Below, in pieces: positions 1 through 10,990 of a stretch of DNA of 64,000 bases. The notes under the pieces are model-generated. The model had not been told where the DNA came from and made no database searches. It was given only the letters and a program-made list of their open reading frames with translations. The stretch is from positions 17,992,267-18,056,266 of the forward strand of contig OY540809.1 of the NCBI GenBank assembly GCA_961205875.1. Reading direction: 5' to 3'. The first letter of the stretch is position 1. Each line of letters begins with the position of its first letter. Both the position numbers and the translations under genes were made by a program. Origin of the DNA: Sialis fuliginosa. Its lineage: Eukaryota; Arthropoda; Insecta; Megaloptera; Sialidae.

Positions 1-100
1 AAAGAAAACAACGACAAATTAAAACCAGTTATAAAAAAAACGTTATGAAATATAATTTGTTTGTGCCGTGCGCCGCACATTATGTTGGCCAGCCCTGCTG
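1..100. repeat. hAT-like element end, truncated by window edge
   Basis: The stretch runs from AAAGAAAACAACGA to a GC-rich end, GGCCAGCCCTGCTG, near base 100. The same arrangement (AAAGAAAACAACGA, then a CCGCAC-containing end reading GGTTGGCAAGTCCTGG) recurs at 59711-59806, so this is one repeat family. Ends of the CAGGRCTGGCCAA type are usual for hAT elements. No target duplication can be tested because the other end lies outside the window. Confidence 0.4.
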
Positions 101-329
101 TACTAGAGATACTCTATAAGAGTTATGACAGCGTCGCAATTTTTAGCCAAACAGGTGGTAACGCAATTTATACAAAAATTAATTTATGTATTTTTTTTGC
201 AAGCATAATAAAAAAATTGAACATAATGTAATAATATAAATGATATTGATTGATAAAATCAGAAAATATGGCCATGAGTGAAACTTGGCTATCTACAATC
301 AATCAGAAATCGATTTTTTGTGTCTTTGT
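101..329. other. AT-rich spacer, nothing recognised
   Basis: I see no gene and no match to the repeat families of this window. Confidence 0.5.
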
Positions 330-646
330 TTATACTTTACGATTATTTATTTTATAACTTTTGTGTAGTAGTACCTACTTATCGTTTTGTAATCATTAAC
401 AAGTGTCCATCACTATGTGCCCATTACTATTTTAACTTTGTTCAATACTGGAGAAAAAACATAAACAAAATAAAAGGTTATAATTAAAAAAAAAAAAAAC
501 TATAATATTGATTGAATATTTGATTTAATAAAGATGTACTTGTTTTATTAGTAACATAAGTTCATTAGAATTACAAAAAAGAAGCCCATCAATCCCAAAA
601 ATAGTATACCTTGATCTTAAAGTGGCCAAGACTGGTGCCAGTACTT
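330..646 (+). mobile_element. Family A element, 3' part only
   Basis: This aligns with the right half of the family A copies at 8.1, 32.2 and 36.3 kb. Shared features are AAGTGTCCATCACT, a CTATAATTAAAAA tract and the terminal inverted repeat ACTGGTGCCAGTACTTTA. The left half is missing. The element is non-autonomous, with no coding capacity. Confidence 0.75.
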
Positions 647-723
647 TATAAAAAAATATATAAGTGTATTATAAAATCGCGAATTTATTTATTTTGATAT
701 TAGTGCCTTCACCTAACAAGTGT

Positions 724-1440
724 TATACCGGATATTTTTTTAAAGACTTTCCAGCCGATTATTTACAAAATAACGAATTTTCAGACAAAAATTATTTTAA
801 TTATATGGGTTGACCTTGGGAATGTCACTTTAAAGGGTTTTCAGGTTCAACTTTTCTAATAACGAGGAACTTACGATGAAAAATAAGCAACTTTTACCTG
901 AAATATTTTTTCTGAGTAAAACAAACAGAACATTTTTGGATTTCTAATAGTTTTTTACTCTAAAACTATTAATTTTTAAAAATAATCACGAGGCAAAAAG
1001 TGCTTATAGGCTATGATTCTCAGAGATTTTTTTTAATTGTAATTAATTTTTTTCTCCGAAAATATAAAAAAATTATTTTATAAAAAAGTTGCATAAACAA
1101 TTTTTTTTTTGAGAATCCTGCTTAAATCTAAGTACTTTTTTCCTCTTGTGATATTTCTTAAAAATGTATAGTTTTCGAGTAAATATCCAGAAATTTCTTT
1201 TTGTTTTGCTCCATATCATAAGATAAAATGTTTTAGGTAAAAGTTGTTTATTTTTTCTCATAAATTACGAATCTGCAACAAAAATACGGGTATAGATTTG
1301 AAAAATAAAAGTTGAACCTTAAGTTAACTTTTTAAGGCCCAATATTTAACCCCCTCGATACCAAGAAACTTTCGTCTGAAACATTTTCGTTATATCGGAA
1401 ATAATCCGCTGGAAAGTTTAAAAAAAAAACATCCGGTATA
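724..1440. mobile_element. Inverted-repeat MITE, TACCGGAT ends
   Basis: The left end TACCGGATATTTTTTTAAA is mirrored at the right end around 1403-1438. Further inward, AACTTTTACCTGAAATATTT is mirrored by sequence near 1222-1250, so most of the element is a foldback. The flanks fit a TA target, as in Tc1/mariner-type elements. The apparent ORF near 1073-1261 is the mirrored arm and not a gene. Confidence 0.7.
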
Positions 1441-1461
1441 TAGAAGAAAGTTTCCAAAGTA

Positions 1462-4043
1462 CACTACCGTCCAAAAGTTTGGAAGCTGGTATATTTTTTA
1501 TGTATCAAAACTTTATTATCAGTGCGTTGGAAGAGACCGTTTTGAGGCTTCTGTACCTCAAAGTGAAAAAACGGAAACCTTATAGGATCACTTTGTTTTC
1601 AGTCTATCTGTCAAAAGCCTTTTTCTCAGGAACGACTAGAGGTATCAAGTCAAAATTAACATCAAATAAAAAATTTCAAGATTGTAGGTCAACGGGAAGT
1701 AACCCTATAGGTTTTGATGATCAGACAGTGAGTTAGTCTGCCAATATCAAAATGCTCTTTGAAAGTTCGTATCTTTTTTGCATTAGTTAGAAATTTGAAT
1801 TTTAATAGATGTAGAAGATTGTGTGTCAAAAAAAATGAACATTCGCTCTCGTTTATGACCTAAAATAAATCATCGCCAAAGGATTACCCTATAATTTTAA
1901 GAGGTGCCTCAAAAGGGAGTTCGTTTTCCCATTTAAATAACATGGGGAAATGATTCTTTAGTACTAAAGTTGGTTTTACTGATTCATGATAACTGTAATT
2001 TTTTTTTTAAGAATATCATTTTAAAGAAGATAAAATGCTCTACAAAAGTGTCTAGAAAGTCATGACCCTCAATTCAATGTATCAAAAGTTACAGACATTC
2101 TAAGTGAATTATTTTTTTAAATGAACGTCTAAAAGGCTTTCACAACTAAACTATTATTTTTATAAAAATAATTTAAATGTTCATTTTATGGGAAATTTAA
2201 TTCTCTATAAAAACAATCTAGAGAGAGAGAGGTATAAGTGTAATTGCAATGAGTTGAAACTTATAAGCGTTTTAAATATTTATTTATTTACAAAAATCAG
2301 CGTTTTAACGTCAATATTCTATAAATATCAATTAAATAGCAATATATAACCCTACTACTGAAAAATAATGACCCAGATAACTGGCATTATTAGAAAATAA
2401 TTTTATTCTCTACAAAATGACCTCCTTAATTTTTTTTATCCATTATCATGAATCAATTATACCAACTTTAGTAATAAAGAATAATTTTTCAATGTCATTT
2501 AAATGGGAAACGGGACTCCTCTTTGCGGCACCTCTTAAAATTGAATTACAGGATAATCCTTCGGCAAGGATTTATTTTAAGTCATAAACTAATTTATTTC
2601 GTAATAATAGCGAAGAAACCCTAATGTAGATCTGAGAATTTGATATTAATTTCAACTTGATACCTCCAGCCTTTCCTGAGAAAAAGAGTATTGACGGACA
2701 GACAGACATACGGACAACAAAGTGATTCTATAAGTGTTCCGTTTTTTCATTTTGAGATCAGTGCCGGATTAAGCAAGCGCGGGGCCCGTAGCAAATGTTA
2801 TAAAAGGCCCTTGGCAGTGGCGTCGCTAGGGGGGGGGGGTGAAACCCGGGGAGTAAATCGATAGTTTCACCCACTCACCCCGAAAAAAGTCAATAGGATT
2901 TTTTTTGCACATTAAGCGGGCGTCACCCCCTGTGAATTTTTAATGACATAAATATATCAGTGGGATCTATTTTTTAAATAAATTGGATGGTCATCACTAC
3001 CCATCACCTCTATAGACTTTCAATAATAAAAAAAGTCAATTCACTCAATTTATTAGACATTTTTCCCATTGGAAGCTTTAAATAACCAAAAAAGAGGTAA
3101 ATATTATACAATAATATATGGTTTGTCCTTATTTACACAGAAGTAACTATTTCTTTCTTATTAGAAAAAGAGATAGATATATTCCAAACGTCACCGTATC
3201 TGTCATTGTTTTGAAGAAATGTCACACCATTTTTTTCAGGATACATATATCTCTTTTTCTAATAAGAATGAAATAAATAAATAAATTAAATACGGACAAG
3301 TATATCCCAAATCATTTTCCATCTCTTTCTTTTGACATGGCTCTGTTTTCGAATCAGATGCGCGGTCCATGCTCTATGTCTACGCCGCTGACTGACTTGA
3401 TTTAGAATATACAATCCTTAAAAAAATTGATCCGTTAATAAAAAATTAAGGGATATTTTTTTGAACTATTTTAACCCTTGGCAAAGAACGGAAAGGGATG
3501 ATAAAATTTGTTGAAATTTTTATCAAAAATTAGAAAGTGCAAGCTTTTGAATGAGCTTTGGAACACGCAAATTAAATGAATTTTCGCGGAAATATAACTG
3601 TTTGAAAATTTGAATTTTTTGTTTTGCTTTCATTTTAATTATCCCTTAATTTTTTGAGGAGTGTATAATAAAACACCACTTTTACAAACAAAATTTTCTT
3701 GATTTGATTCGAGCAAATTTAGAAAAATCGATAAAAAAAATCAAAGATCGGAGATTCAAAAATCGATTTTTCGATTAAATCGAATCGAGATCGGAAACAC
3801 TAAATATAAATTATTAATTACTGTAGATTTGGACACCCCGTATCAACCATTGGACGGTAAGTAGTAAGTCCAATAAGAGATATTTTTCCGCAAAGTCGCG
3901 GGGCCCCCAGAGACGCGGGGCTCGTAGCATTTGCTACTCTTGCTACGTTGTTAATCCGGCACTGTTTGAGAAATGGAACCCTCCAAATGGTATTTTCGAA
4001 CGAACTGATAATAAAGTTTTGATACACCTTTTGGACGGTAGTG
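1462..4043. mobile_element. Tc1/mariner-like foldback element split by a hAT element
   Basis: The ends CACTACCGTCCAAAAG are perfect inverted repeats flanked by TA (1460-1461 and 4044-4045). The left arm, roughly 1462-2030, is mirrored by 2390-2756 plus 3965-4043. The mirror includes the GAGGTGCC / CCCATTTAAAT block near 1911-1940 and 2500-2550. The loop is about 2030-2390. Removing the inserted hAT at 2759-3964 leaves about 1.37 kb with no transposase. The ORF calls in both arms start with the same MYQNFIIS because they are arm copies. Confidence 0.8.
2759..3964. mobile_element. Non-autonomous hAT element, CAGTGCCGGATTAA ends
   Basis: The element begins CAGTGCCGGATTAAG and ends in its complement (TTAATCCGGCACTG). 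It is flanked by TTTGAGAT and TTTGAGAA, a 7/8 match to the 8-bp duplication expected of hAT. Inside the left end are CAGTGGCGTCGCTAGG and a G-run. A second copy of this end lies at 19890-20010, so the composite has itself spread. Sequence at about 3430-3670 is shared with 46110-46985. No intact ORF is present. Confidence 0.8.
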
Positions 4044-4105
4044 TATATTTAATAAGTAATTAATAATAAAAGTGTAAACAGCATTAGTATGTGAGAGATA
4101 GAGAG

Positions 4106-4298
4106 TTATTTGCCTGTGTCGCAATGTGTGTTAGGTTCAGTTGTTGCTGATGTTGGGGACTCACTGTTCTCACTCTTAGTGCTGACGCGAACATATGCTG
4201 ATTTAGTGACTGTTGGACCAATGACTCCGCGTGCTTTACATTCATAATGTCCAGCGTCTTCAAGCTTTACTTTTGTTATCGCCAACGTCGATTGTCGT
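4106..4298 (-). CDS. Exon: second half of an Ig domain plus linker, neuregulin/Vein-like
   Basis: On the minus strand an AG acceptor (TTGTTTCAG) precedes an open frame that starts with the third base of a codon begun in exon 7850-8015. The translation has the Ig signature LEDAGHYECKA (D-x-G-x-Y-x-C) and the strand ending SAYVRV. A Ser/Thr-rich linker follows, then THCDTGK and TAA at 4106-4108. In neuregulin/Vein EGF-receptor ligands, an Ig domain is followed by such a linker and an EGF module whose first Cys could be this one. The EGF part is absent here. Either the exon leaves by a GC donor (CACAG|GCAAAT, last base 4114), or by an upstream GTGAGT within the linker, or the stop is a genuine short isoform. 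Family assignment is by layout only. A generic I-set Ig protein is the alternative. Confidence 0.65.
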
Positions 4299-4393
4299 CT
4301 GAAACAATTAAATAATATTATATTAGCGATGTACCGGAATTCACGATTTTATTCCGGAAATTTGAAATTTTACTCTCTACTAAGAAATTCATA

Positions 4394-4457
4394 AATAATA
4401 TACATTATTAAAAAAAATAATATACATTATAATATACATTATTATATACATTATTTT
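4394..4457. repeat. Short tandem tract, (AATATACATT)n-like
   Basis: Irregular head-to-tail copies of a roughly 10-17-bp unit built on ATACATTAT. Confidence 0.7.
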
Positions 4458-4589
4458 TGTTTAAAAAATCAAACATAAATATAATAGTTATGATATAAAA
4501 ACATTTCATAACACAAATGCAGTTTTTTTTATATTTGTTCGGTATAAGTATGGTTGTAATTATAACATTAATAAATTGACCTTAATTAT

Positions 4590-4760
4590 TCAACTTATTT
4601 GTTAATTTATCAAATTTAATTTGTTTATAATAGGGTAAAGAGGTCGCGACGGTCTTAGGACACTTGATACTCTTAAAGCTAATGGTGTAAGCTATATTTA
4701 AAAAAATAGTTTGGGTCTGTAGGATCGCGTCAAGCTGAGATATTAAATTAAATAAGTAAT
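4590..4760 (-). repeat. Family H repeat (hAT-associated)
   Basis: The CGCGACGGTCTTAGG and GTAGGATCGCGTCAAGC blocks are the reverse complement of sequence at 28180-28350, and related sequence lies at 17940-18295. In those copies this block sits inside an element ending GCCGGCGCTG. Confidence 0.6.
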
Positions 4761-6211
4761 TTTTTTTAATAATATTATATTAATAAAAATGTCATTATTA
4801 TCATTGAATTATTACATTGAAGTATAAATCAAAGATTTTTGAAAATTTCGGATTGTTATGGTGTAAAAATAAGACTTGTTCTTAATATTACTCTAGCCCT
4901 GAATCTGTTTTCTGTAAAAACACTTCCCGCCTTCGAGAATAACCTCTCCGAATAGACTGTACTGTACTTATCTAACAGTATTGTTTATGATAATGTATCA
5001 TATGTATTATAGTAATGCATTGGTACTTTAATTTCGAATAGTAGGTATTCTTTTATCTACGTATTCAAATTTATACCATCTTCTCTATTGCGAATTTGTT
5101 TAAATGCTGTTTGTGATTTATTTCATTTACAGTTTGACACTAGAAGTGTAATTTCATTCGATCGAGAAGAACGTACGAGTATGATATTACACACAATTTG
5201 AAACAATCGATCTTACGAAGCTGTTAAAATTAGAGGATATATTGTACTCGTAAAAAATATTTTTTTTATAATACAATGTAGGACTCTACCATTCTACTGT
5301 TTAAGAAATAGCATATAAAATAATGTTATATTCATTTAAGATAATAATCTATGTATAAATCATGCATATATTATTTTAATTATTAGAAATTTTTCGTGAG
5401 GGAGTTATTTAATATTTTGAACGTTATTAAGTATCAAATAATAATTATTTAGACCAGGAGTGTATGTGGCCATTGGGACTGTCGATTTTATCCAGTATAG
5501 TGCTTGCAACATCATTACTTGTAGTGAAATCTAAATTCAATTTTTTTGGTACATAAGACACCTATGTAGTAACATTTAAGATTTTATATATATAAAAAAA
5601 AAAAAAAACATTTAAGATTTTTAAATTTTGAGAATTTTTTGAAATCAAAGGAGGTAAGCCATAGGGCTGAATACCTCTTTGTAAATATAATTTGACTTGT
5701 TAACTTTTTCCCTTCTTGCAAAAACACCCCCTTGATAATGGGATTTTTTTCAAACAGAGAACTAAGAATTAACGCTGAAATTTAACCCTTTAGGATTACA
5801 TTTAGGTGAAAATGTCTAGAAGTAATTTTATAGCCTGCCTTTTTTCTGAACAATTTGATTTTAGTCCCATGTTGATAGGTTTGATAGAAACCGAGATATT
5901 CTAGTTTCAGCAAAACCTTTAAAGTGTCAAAAATGCTGCGACCTGTAGAACAAATATGGCCACCACACAAATCAAAAAGCAACAAAATTAAAATAATGCT
6001 CATGTTAGGGTAATTGCACACAAAAATAATTTTTTTGCAGAATGATCTAGCAAGCAGTGCTGGACTATTTCCTATGGATTGACCCTTATATAATTATTAG
6101 AAGTACATATGTAATCGATTTCTAGTTGATTGTCAAAGTCTCATTCACAGCCCTATTTTATGATCTTATTCTTTTTTTCTTGTATACTATGACATTTTCT
6201 GGTAGGTATTT

Positions 6212-6312
6212 AAAATTTATTTATAAATTCCAAATCCGCAGAAAATCAATTTTAACAAATTTTTATGTTTAATCGATTTTCTGCGGAGGTGGAATTTATA
6301 AATTAATTTAAA
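6212..6312. repeat. Imperfect hairpin
   Basis: Two arms of about 40 bp (6212-6252 and 6270-6312) sharing TCCGCAGAAAATC as complement, around a short loop. No family match in the window. Confidence 0.65.
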
Positions 6313-6439
6313 AAAACTATAGTCTTCTTTAAATATATCTACTAGAAAAAGTTATAATATACAGGAAAATTGAGAGAAAAGTAGTATTTTCAGAAAACGT
6401 GAAAATTACTATTATTTAAAATTGAAAATAATATTATTG

Positions 6440-6870
6440 ACTTTAGTATTTGTCGTTGGTAGTCCTACCAAAACTTCGTTACAAAAATTTTAAAGTTTTT
6501 TTGAGTCAGTAGTTATTGAGTTAGAGGGGGGGGGGGGATAAAATACTGCTTGGAGCTCCCTGCTGGCGCAATTTTTTAATTAGAAAAAAATAAGAAGGGT
6601 CAAATTTCACTGGTTCGGTTATACATTTTGACGTGCCACATGCCTTGGTAATTTTTTTTATCTAGTTTCAGCTCGTTAGCACCCCTTCCTGAAAAATTAT
6701 TTTTTCAGCAAATTTGTACAGCTTTTACTAGAGGGCACCATTTTACATATTAAGAAAAAAAATCAAGTTTCTAGCTTATATAGTTTACGAGATATTTTGC
6801 TTTGACTGAAAAGGACGGACGGACGGACGACAAAGTGAGATAAATAGGGTTTCTTCGGAACCATTTAAAA
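6440..6870 (-). repeat. Family F dispersed repeat
   Basis: This matches 25430-25900 in the opposite orientation. Shared features are GTTGGTAGTCCTACCAAAAC-like sequence, a G-run, GCTTTTACTAGAGGGCA and a GGACGGACGG tract. It is non-coding. The run of CGGAC/CTGTC repeats beside GGGTTTCTTCGGAACC is typical of insect interspersed repeats. Confidence 0.65.
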
Positions 6871-6952
6871 AAAGTTGGTAATGGCAATGACGTACATATA
6901 TTGATTAATATATTTCCAGTCAAGTTCACCCCATGTCACTGTCACCCCAGTA

Positions 6953-7820
6953 CAGTCGGGACTCGTTTATTCGAAGCCTTCTGAATCGTTTTGAATCGAG
7001 GAAGTCGCGTTTATTCGAAATCGAGAGGGGCTCCCACCAAGTTATGTATAGATCCTTGACTAATCAGTGTTGGCGCGGGAATTGACGTCACCACGAAGAT
7101 GTATTCAAATGTTATAAATGTATAATAGAATATTAATTACAAAAAAATTCCTTTATTTATTCTTGTCTTCGTATTTTTTGATATTTTATCAACATATACA
7201 ATCAAAGAAGTACAAATTCGACATTGCAAAATCATGAAAAAGTTATTGCAGACAATTTTGTCTATTCGGGAAGTAACATTTTTACTATTCTTAAGTTGGC
7301 AATACGTTCTGTGATTTTTGACAGCTTTCTATGATTTTGTAATGTCGAATTTGTATGTACTTCTTTGATTGTATGTGTTATTAAAATATCAAAAAATACA
7401 AAAACAAGAATAAATGAAGGAATTTTTTTGTAATTAATATTCTATTATACATTTATAACATTTGAATACGTCTTCGTGGTGACTTCAATTCCCGCGTCAA
7501 TGCTGATTGGTCAAGGAGTACGGTATTAGCCGCCGTTCCCCTATGTATTCTATCTGACCTAACCTCAAATCTATAGATATGATTTTCGTTGCGTTCGAAG
7601 CATGCAATGAATATCAAAAAAATTAAAATCTTTTGAAAAATATTGTACAGTCAATGAGATGAATACAAATGCTCTAATTCATTCTACAAAAAATTTCAAA
7701 AATATGTTCGTTTACGCCATGACTCGAGAATGGTGGGAGGTGAAGGAGGAGAAAAAATTACGAATAATCGAAACTCGGCATTTCAGATAAACGAGACTTC
7801 GAATAAACGAGTCCCGACTG
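6953..7820. mobile_element. pogo/Tigger-like non-autonomous foldback element
   Basis: The ends CAGTCGGGACTCGTTTATTC are perfect inverted repeats flanked by TA on both sides (6951-6952, 7821-7822). TA targets and CTCGTTTATTCG-type ends are known in pogo/Tigger elements. Internal arms 7055-7230 and 7340-7518 are also near-perfect inverted repeats (for example GACGTCACCACGAAGATGTA). The transcript could therefore fold into a long hairpin. There is no transposase. It sits only about 30 bp from the donor side of the Ig exon at 7850-8015. Confidence 0.8.
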
Positions 7821-7849
7821 TATTTATAAATGTGTTTGGAAATACTGAC

Positions 7850-8015
7850 CTGCGGTGTATGACTCGCACTCGCCTAATATTCAAAAAATCGTCTTTGCTG
7901 TTTTTGAGCCACGTGACCTGCGGTGGTGGAAACCCGCGAGTCCTGCAGATTAACTTCAGCTTCTTTCCAGGCTGTAGAGTCACGTCACGTAAGTCGCTAA
8001 CGTTTGCGGGCCTTA
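7850..8015 (-). CDS. Exon: first half of an Ig domain, neuregulin/Vein-like
   Basis: This minus-strand exon of 166 nt has acceptor TTATTGCAG and donor CGCAG|GTCAGT. Reading enters with two bases and leaves with two, giving 54 full codons. The translation contains VTLQPGKKLKLIC, then FPPPQVTWLKNSK, which are the B-strand cysteine and the tryptophan 12 residues later of an I-set Ig domain. Joining to the exon at 4106-4298 completes codon AG|A (Arg). The two Ig cysteines are then about 52 residues apart, normal for the fold. Phase, splice sites and domain logic agree across 3.5 kb, which is strong evidence of a real gene. The opposite-strand ORF here is a shadow. The product is probably secreted or membrane-bound and extracellular. 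Assignment to Vein/neuregulin is inferred from the linker in the next exon. Confidence 0.75.
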
Positions 8016-8058
8016 CTGCAATAATAGAAAGTACACATTAAATATTGAAATCTCTATA

Positions 8059-8920
8059 AGGTAGTGGCACCAGTCTTGGCAAGGACCCCAGTAATGGTAA
8101 ATTTTTAATTAAATGTACTGAATTGGAAATATGTGTTGATATTTGATTACTACCATTTCTTAATATTAATCTACAGTGTATTCCAAGTTGATTAAGCCAT
8201 AGGAAATTTAACATGGGGACAATTAGAAGTGTTGTAGTAGCCTTTGGTCAAATTTAACGATGTGTCATTGGTGTATTTTGAAATGCCGCCTCGAAACTAA
8301 CTGAAAATTTTAAAATTAATCAACAGTATTTTGTTTTCAACTTCAATAAAGATTAAAATACATTAATGAAATTAAAGTAAGCATCCTAGATAAAATTATA
8401 ATAATATTTTTTGGCAGATATAAAATTGAAAACAAAATACTAATGACACTTTTACTCAATTTTGTGGCGGCATTTCAAAATGCACCAATGATACACCTTT
8501 AAATTCGATCAAAGGCTACTACAACACTTCTAATTGTCCCCATGTTAAATTTCCTATGGCTTAATCAACTTGGAATACACTGTATATAAATTTAACTGTC
8601 TCACGTCAATAGGTGTCAAAATGGTGGATATTTAAACTAATTATTTGTATAATTTATTTATTAATTATTATATTATCATAGCAACTGCTTTAATGACTGG
8701 TTTTACCTTTGCCATTACTGGAGAAAAAACATGAACAAAATAGAAGGCTATATAATTTAAAAAACAAACTATATTTGCGGACTTTGATAATTAAATTGAT
8801 TAAATAAAGAGTTACTTGTTTTATTAGTAACATGTTCACGAGAGTTACAAAAAACAAACCCATTAATCCAAAAAACCTGAAAACTTGCTCTTGTAGCGGC
8901 CGTCACTGGTGACTTTACCT
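8059..8920 (+). mobile_element. Family A element interrupted by a TA-duplicating MITE
   Basis: The left end is AGGTAGTGGCACCAGTCTTG and the right end is CACTGGTGACTTTACCT. The interior matches the copy at 32155-35209. The body is split by the element at 8174-8582. No coding capacity. It starts about 43 bp upstream of the Ig exon acceptor, so it lies in an intron. Confidence 0.8.
8174..8582. mobile_element. Foldback MITE, CAGTGTATTCCAAGTTG ends, TA target
   Basis: The ends CAGTGTATTCCAAGTTGATT are perfect inverted repeats for about 55 bp and continue imperfectly to about 110 bp. TA flanks at 8172-8173 and 8583-8584. The interrupted family A copy can be rejoined through a single TA and then matches uninterrupted family members, which confirms the target site. 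Confidence 0.85.
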
Positions 8921-9660
8921 TGTATAAAAATGAGTGTTCGTTTGTATTGGGCTAATAGACTCGGAAATTACTGAACCGATTTCAATGCGGTTTTAACCAA
9001 AAGATAATTTTTCTATGTAGTATCGTGGCTATTAATATTTTATGAAAATCTAAGATTTAACATCAAAAGACTAAAAAAATCTTTATCAAGTCGTGTTTTG
9101 TTTCCATGATGTCAAAGTATACAACGTTATATACTCGTAGGTATATAAAAACATAGTACCTAACCATGTAATACAGAATTCTATAATTTACGGTTTCAGT
9201 ATTTTATTAATTTAGATCACTATGATTACGTCTCTTTCAAATATTTTGTCGAACAATTGGATGATTTTTGACACATGTAAACAATTCAATATTTTGAAAT
9301 ACCTATATTGATTGAAAATTGAAATATAAACGAACATTTCACTTCCATGAAAAATATCGAAATTGATTATGGTTGTTGCTAATCACAAATTAATTTTTAT
9401 TTTTTGATTTTCATACAAATTCTAAGATGGGACTTTTCTTGGGAGTTTGAAAATATAATTTTACACGATTTTCTCAATAACTACTGAACGGATTTTATTC
9501 CGGTTTTCACTAATGGATAGGTAAAGTTAAGGTGTATAATTTTTTTATATTTTGTGTAAATTTCATGAAGACGGAAAAAAACAATTCGCGGTGAATTGTG
9601 TGTTGTGGACATGTTGGGTGGGCATATCAGGTGGACATGATTACTTTATGTAACACCGGG
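8921..9660. repeat. Non-LTR/SINE-like tails, two types
   Basis: 8921-9110 matches 22000-22190 in reverse (GAACCGATTTCAATGCGG, TTAATATTTTATGAAAATC). 9240-9660 matches 26300-26700 in the same orientation (GATTTTATTCCGGTTTTCAC, CATGTTGGGTGGGCAT). Part of this also recurs at 17336-17450. Phrases meaning 'fit the target of a dispersed repeat next to an ATTCCGGTTTTC block' recur in insect RTE-related tails, but I cannot assign a clade. Confidence 0.5.
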
Positions 9661-10145
9661 TCCAAAGCGTACATTTAATTAAACACTCGGGTATTATCCA
9701 AGACTGATATCAGTACCTTATGCACAACTTTTCGTTGATGAAGAAATTATTGTGTTTATTTTGTATTTAAATAAATATTTTTACCGTATACTAAAATGAT
9801 TTATAATTTGCATCACAAGTATTTTTATAAAACATTATATAGTATGGTTTATTTCGTTCACTCTATATTTAAAAATAAAAATAAATGCCTAAATAGATTA
9901 ACGTTCTCACATACATATTTACAAAAATGAGCTAATGTAAGTTGCTAACAGCATAATTTAAGTGCTGTCTTTTACTTCATCAGTTCTATTTATACAAATG
10001 TCACAGACGAAGTTTAGTAAATCACGGTAAGTACATGAGACATCTGTCAACTGGTAAAGATCACTCAACGACCCTTCCGTGTTCACCCTCACGTATGTTT
10101 GTATACAGAATGGATTTCAGGAGTCCTCAATAGCATTTTTAAACG
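9661..10145. other. AT-rich, nothing recognised
   Basis: No exon, family repeat or structural element was recognised. Confidence 0.5.
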
Positions 10146-10270
10146 TATGATAAAGGGCCATCTATAAAATATGTCACGCAAAATTAACGCATTTTTTACC
10201 CCTCCCTCCCTCTTTGTCACGCTGCATCACACTTTTTTCAACCCCGTACTTAGTAATACGTCACAAAACC
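10146..10270. repeat. Decayed half of a GGGGCCATCC-type MITE
   Basis: GGGCCATCTATAAAATATGT, followed by CCCTCCCTCCCTC and GTCACGCTGCATCACAC, resembles the left half of the element at 44008-44307. Only one end is preserved. Confidence 0.5.
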
Positions 10271-10379
10271 TGGACCCCCCCAAATGAATTAGTACACAAG
10301 CCGTAGAAAACTATAGGAACCCTTACAGTTTCGCTCTGTTCGTCCGTCCATCCGTCCGTCTGTATATGAACGTAGATTG

Positions 10380-10575
10380 ATGATCCAAAAACAGAAATGA
10401 TGAAGGAACCCCCTTCCCATAGACTGAAAAGTATGTTCAAAAATTATTTTTTACGTATCCCATTGAGTGGGATGTCTTTGGATAGGTCTCCTAAAATGCA
10501 ATAAAAAAAATGTCAAATGACCTTTTGATTTTAAATTAATCACGATATATTTGCGTTCAAAGTCGTTATCAGAGC
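10380..10575 (+). repeat. Family G repeat
   Basis: GTCTCCTAAAATGCAATAAA and CACGATATATTTGCGTTCAA are shared with 20471-20880 (two copies there) and 38450-38580. Non-coding. Confidence 0.65.
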
Positions 10576-10585
10576 GTCCCTGTTA

Positions 10586-10990
10586 TAAGAAATTGAATGC
10601 TCCTTAAAAAAGATCTTATAAAATTTGTACGTAACATGTATCGTTCTTGAGATATTTTGAAAAAATAAATATTTTCGGATGTAACCTCCCCCCCTCACAC
10701 ACGATTTTGACGATATTGAAATGGGACCGTCCTCAAGCCAGATCCAACCATCCAACCAAGTTTCATTAATATCGGTTCAGTGGTTCATGAGCTACGCGTG
10801 TGACAAGGATTCAGGGAACAGACACACGGACACACGGACGGGCGGATAGACAGACAGACATGAAACGAAAATTGTTTGACTTGACGTGAAACGGAAAGAT
10901 CAATTTTAAAATTTTAAAATGGGACAACATTTTTTTTGTCTCATTCTAAAACGATCACAAAGCTTCTCGTATCTTCGATTTTGCGAGGAA
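10586..10990 (-). repeat. Family B repeat, 5' part
   Basis: The reverse complement starts TTGCTTCCTCGCAAAATCG, then GATACGAGAAGCTTTGTGATC, a CTGTCTGTC tract, AATCCTTGTCACACG and TTCCGTTTCA. This is the 5' half of the repeat seen full length at 62393-63178. The 3' half is absent. Confidence 0.75.

Larger units (their letters stand above)
4299..7849 (-). other. Intron of the Ig-domain gene, filled with repeats
   Basis: This is the interval between the two Ig exons, bounded on the minus strand by donor CAG|GTCAGT and acceptor TTTCAG. It contains an ATACATT tandem tract, family H and F repeats, a hairpin and a pogo-like element. About 4760-6200 is AT-rich. I see no exon there; an open frame near 5782-6021 has no supporting features. 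Confidence 0.6.

Noticed and set aside
1479..4027. Two small proteins both beginning MYQNFIIS
   Set aside because: They come from the two inverted arms of one foldback element.
5782..6021. 79-aa minus-strand frame with a hydrophobic start
   Set aside because: Lies in an intron, AT-rich, with no homology that I recognise.
7730..8041. 103-aa plus-strand frame
   Set aside because: It is antisense to the spliced Ig exon, which has better evidence (splice sites, phase, domain).
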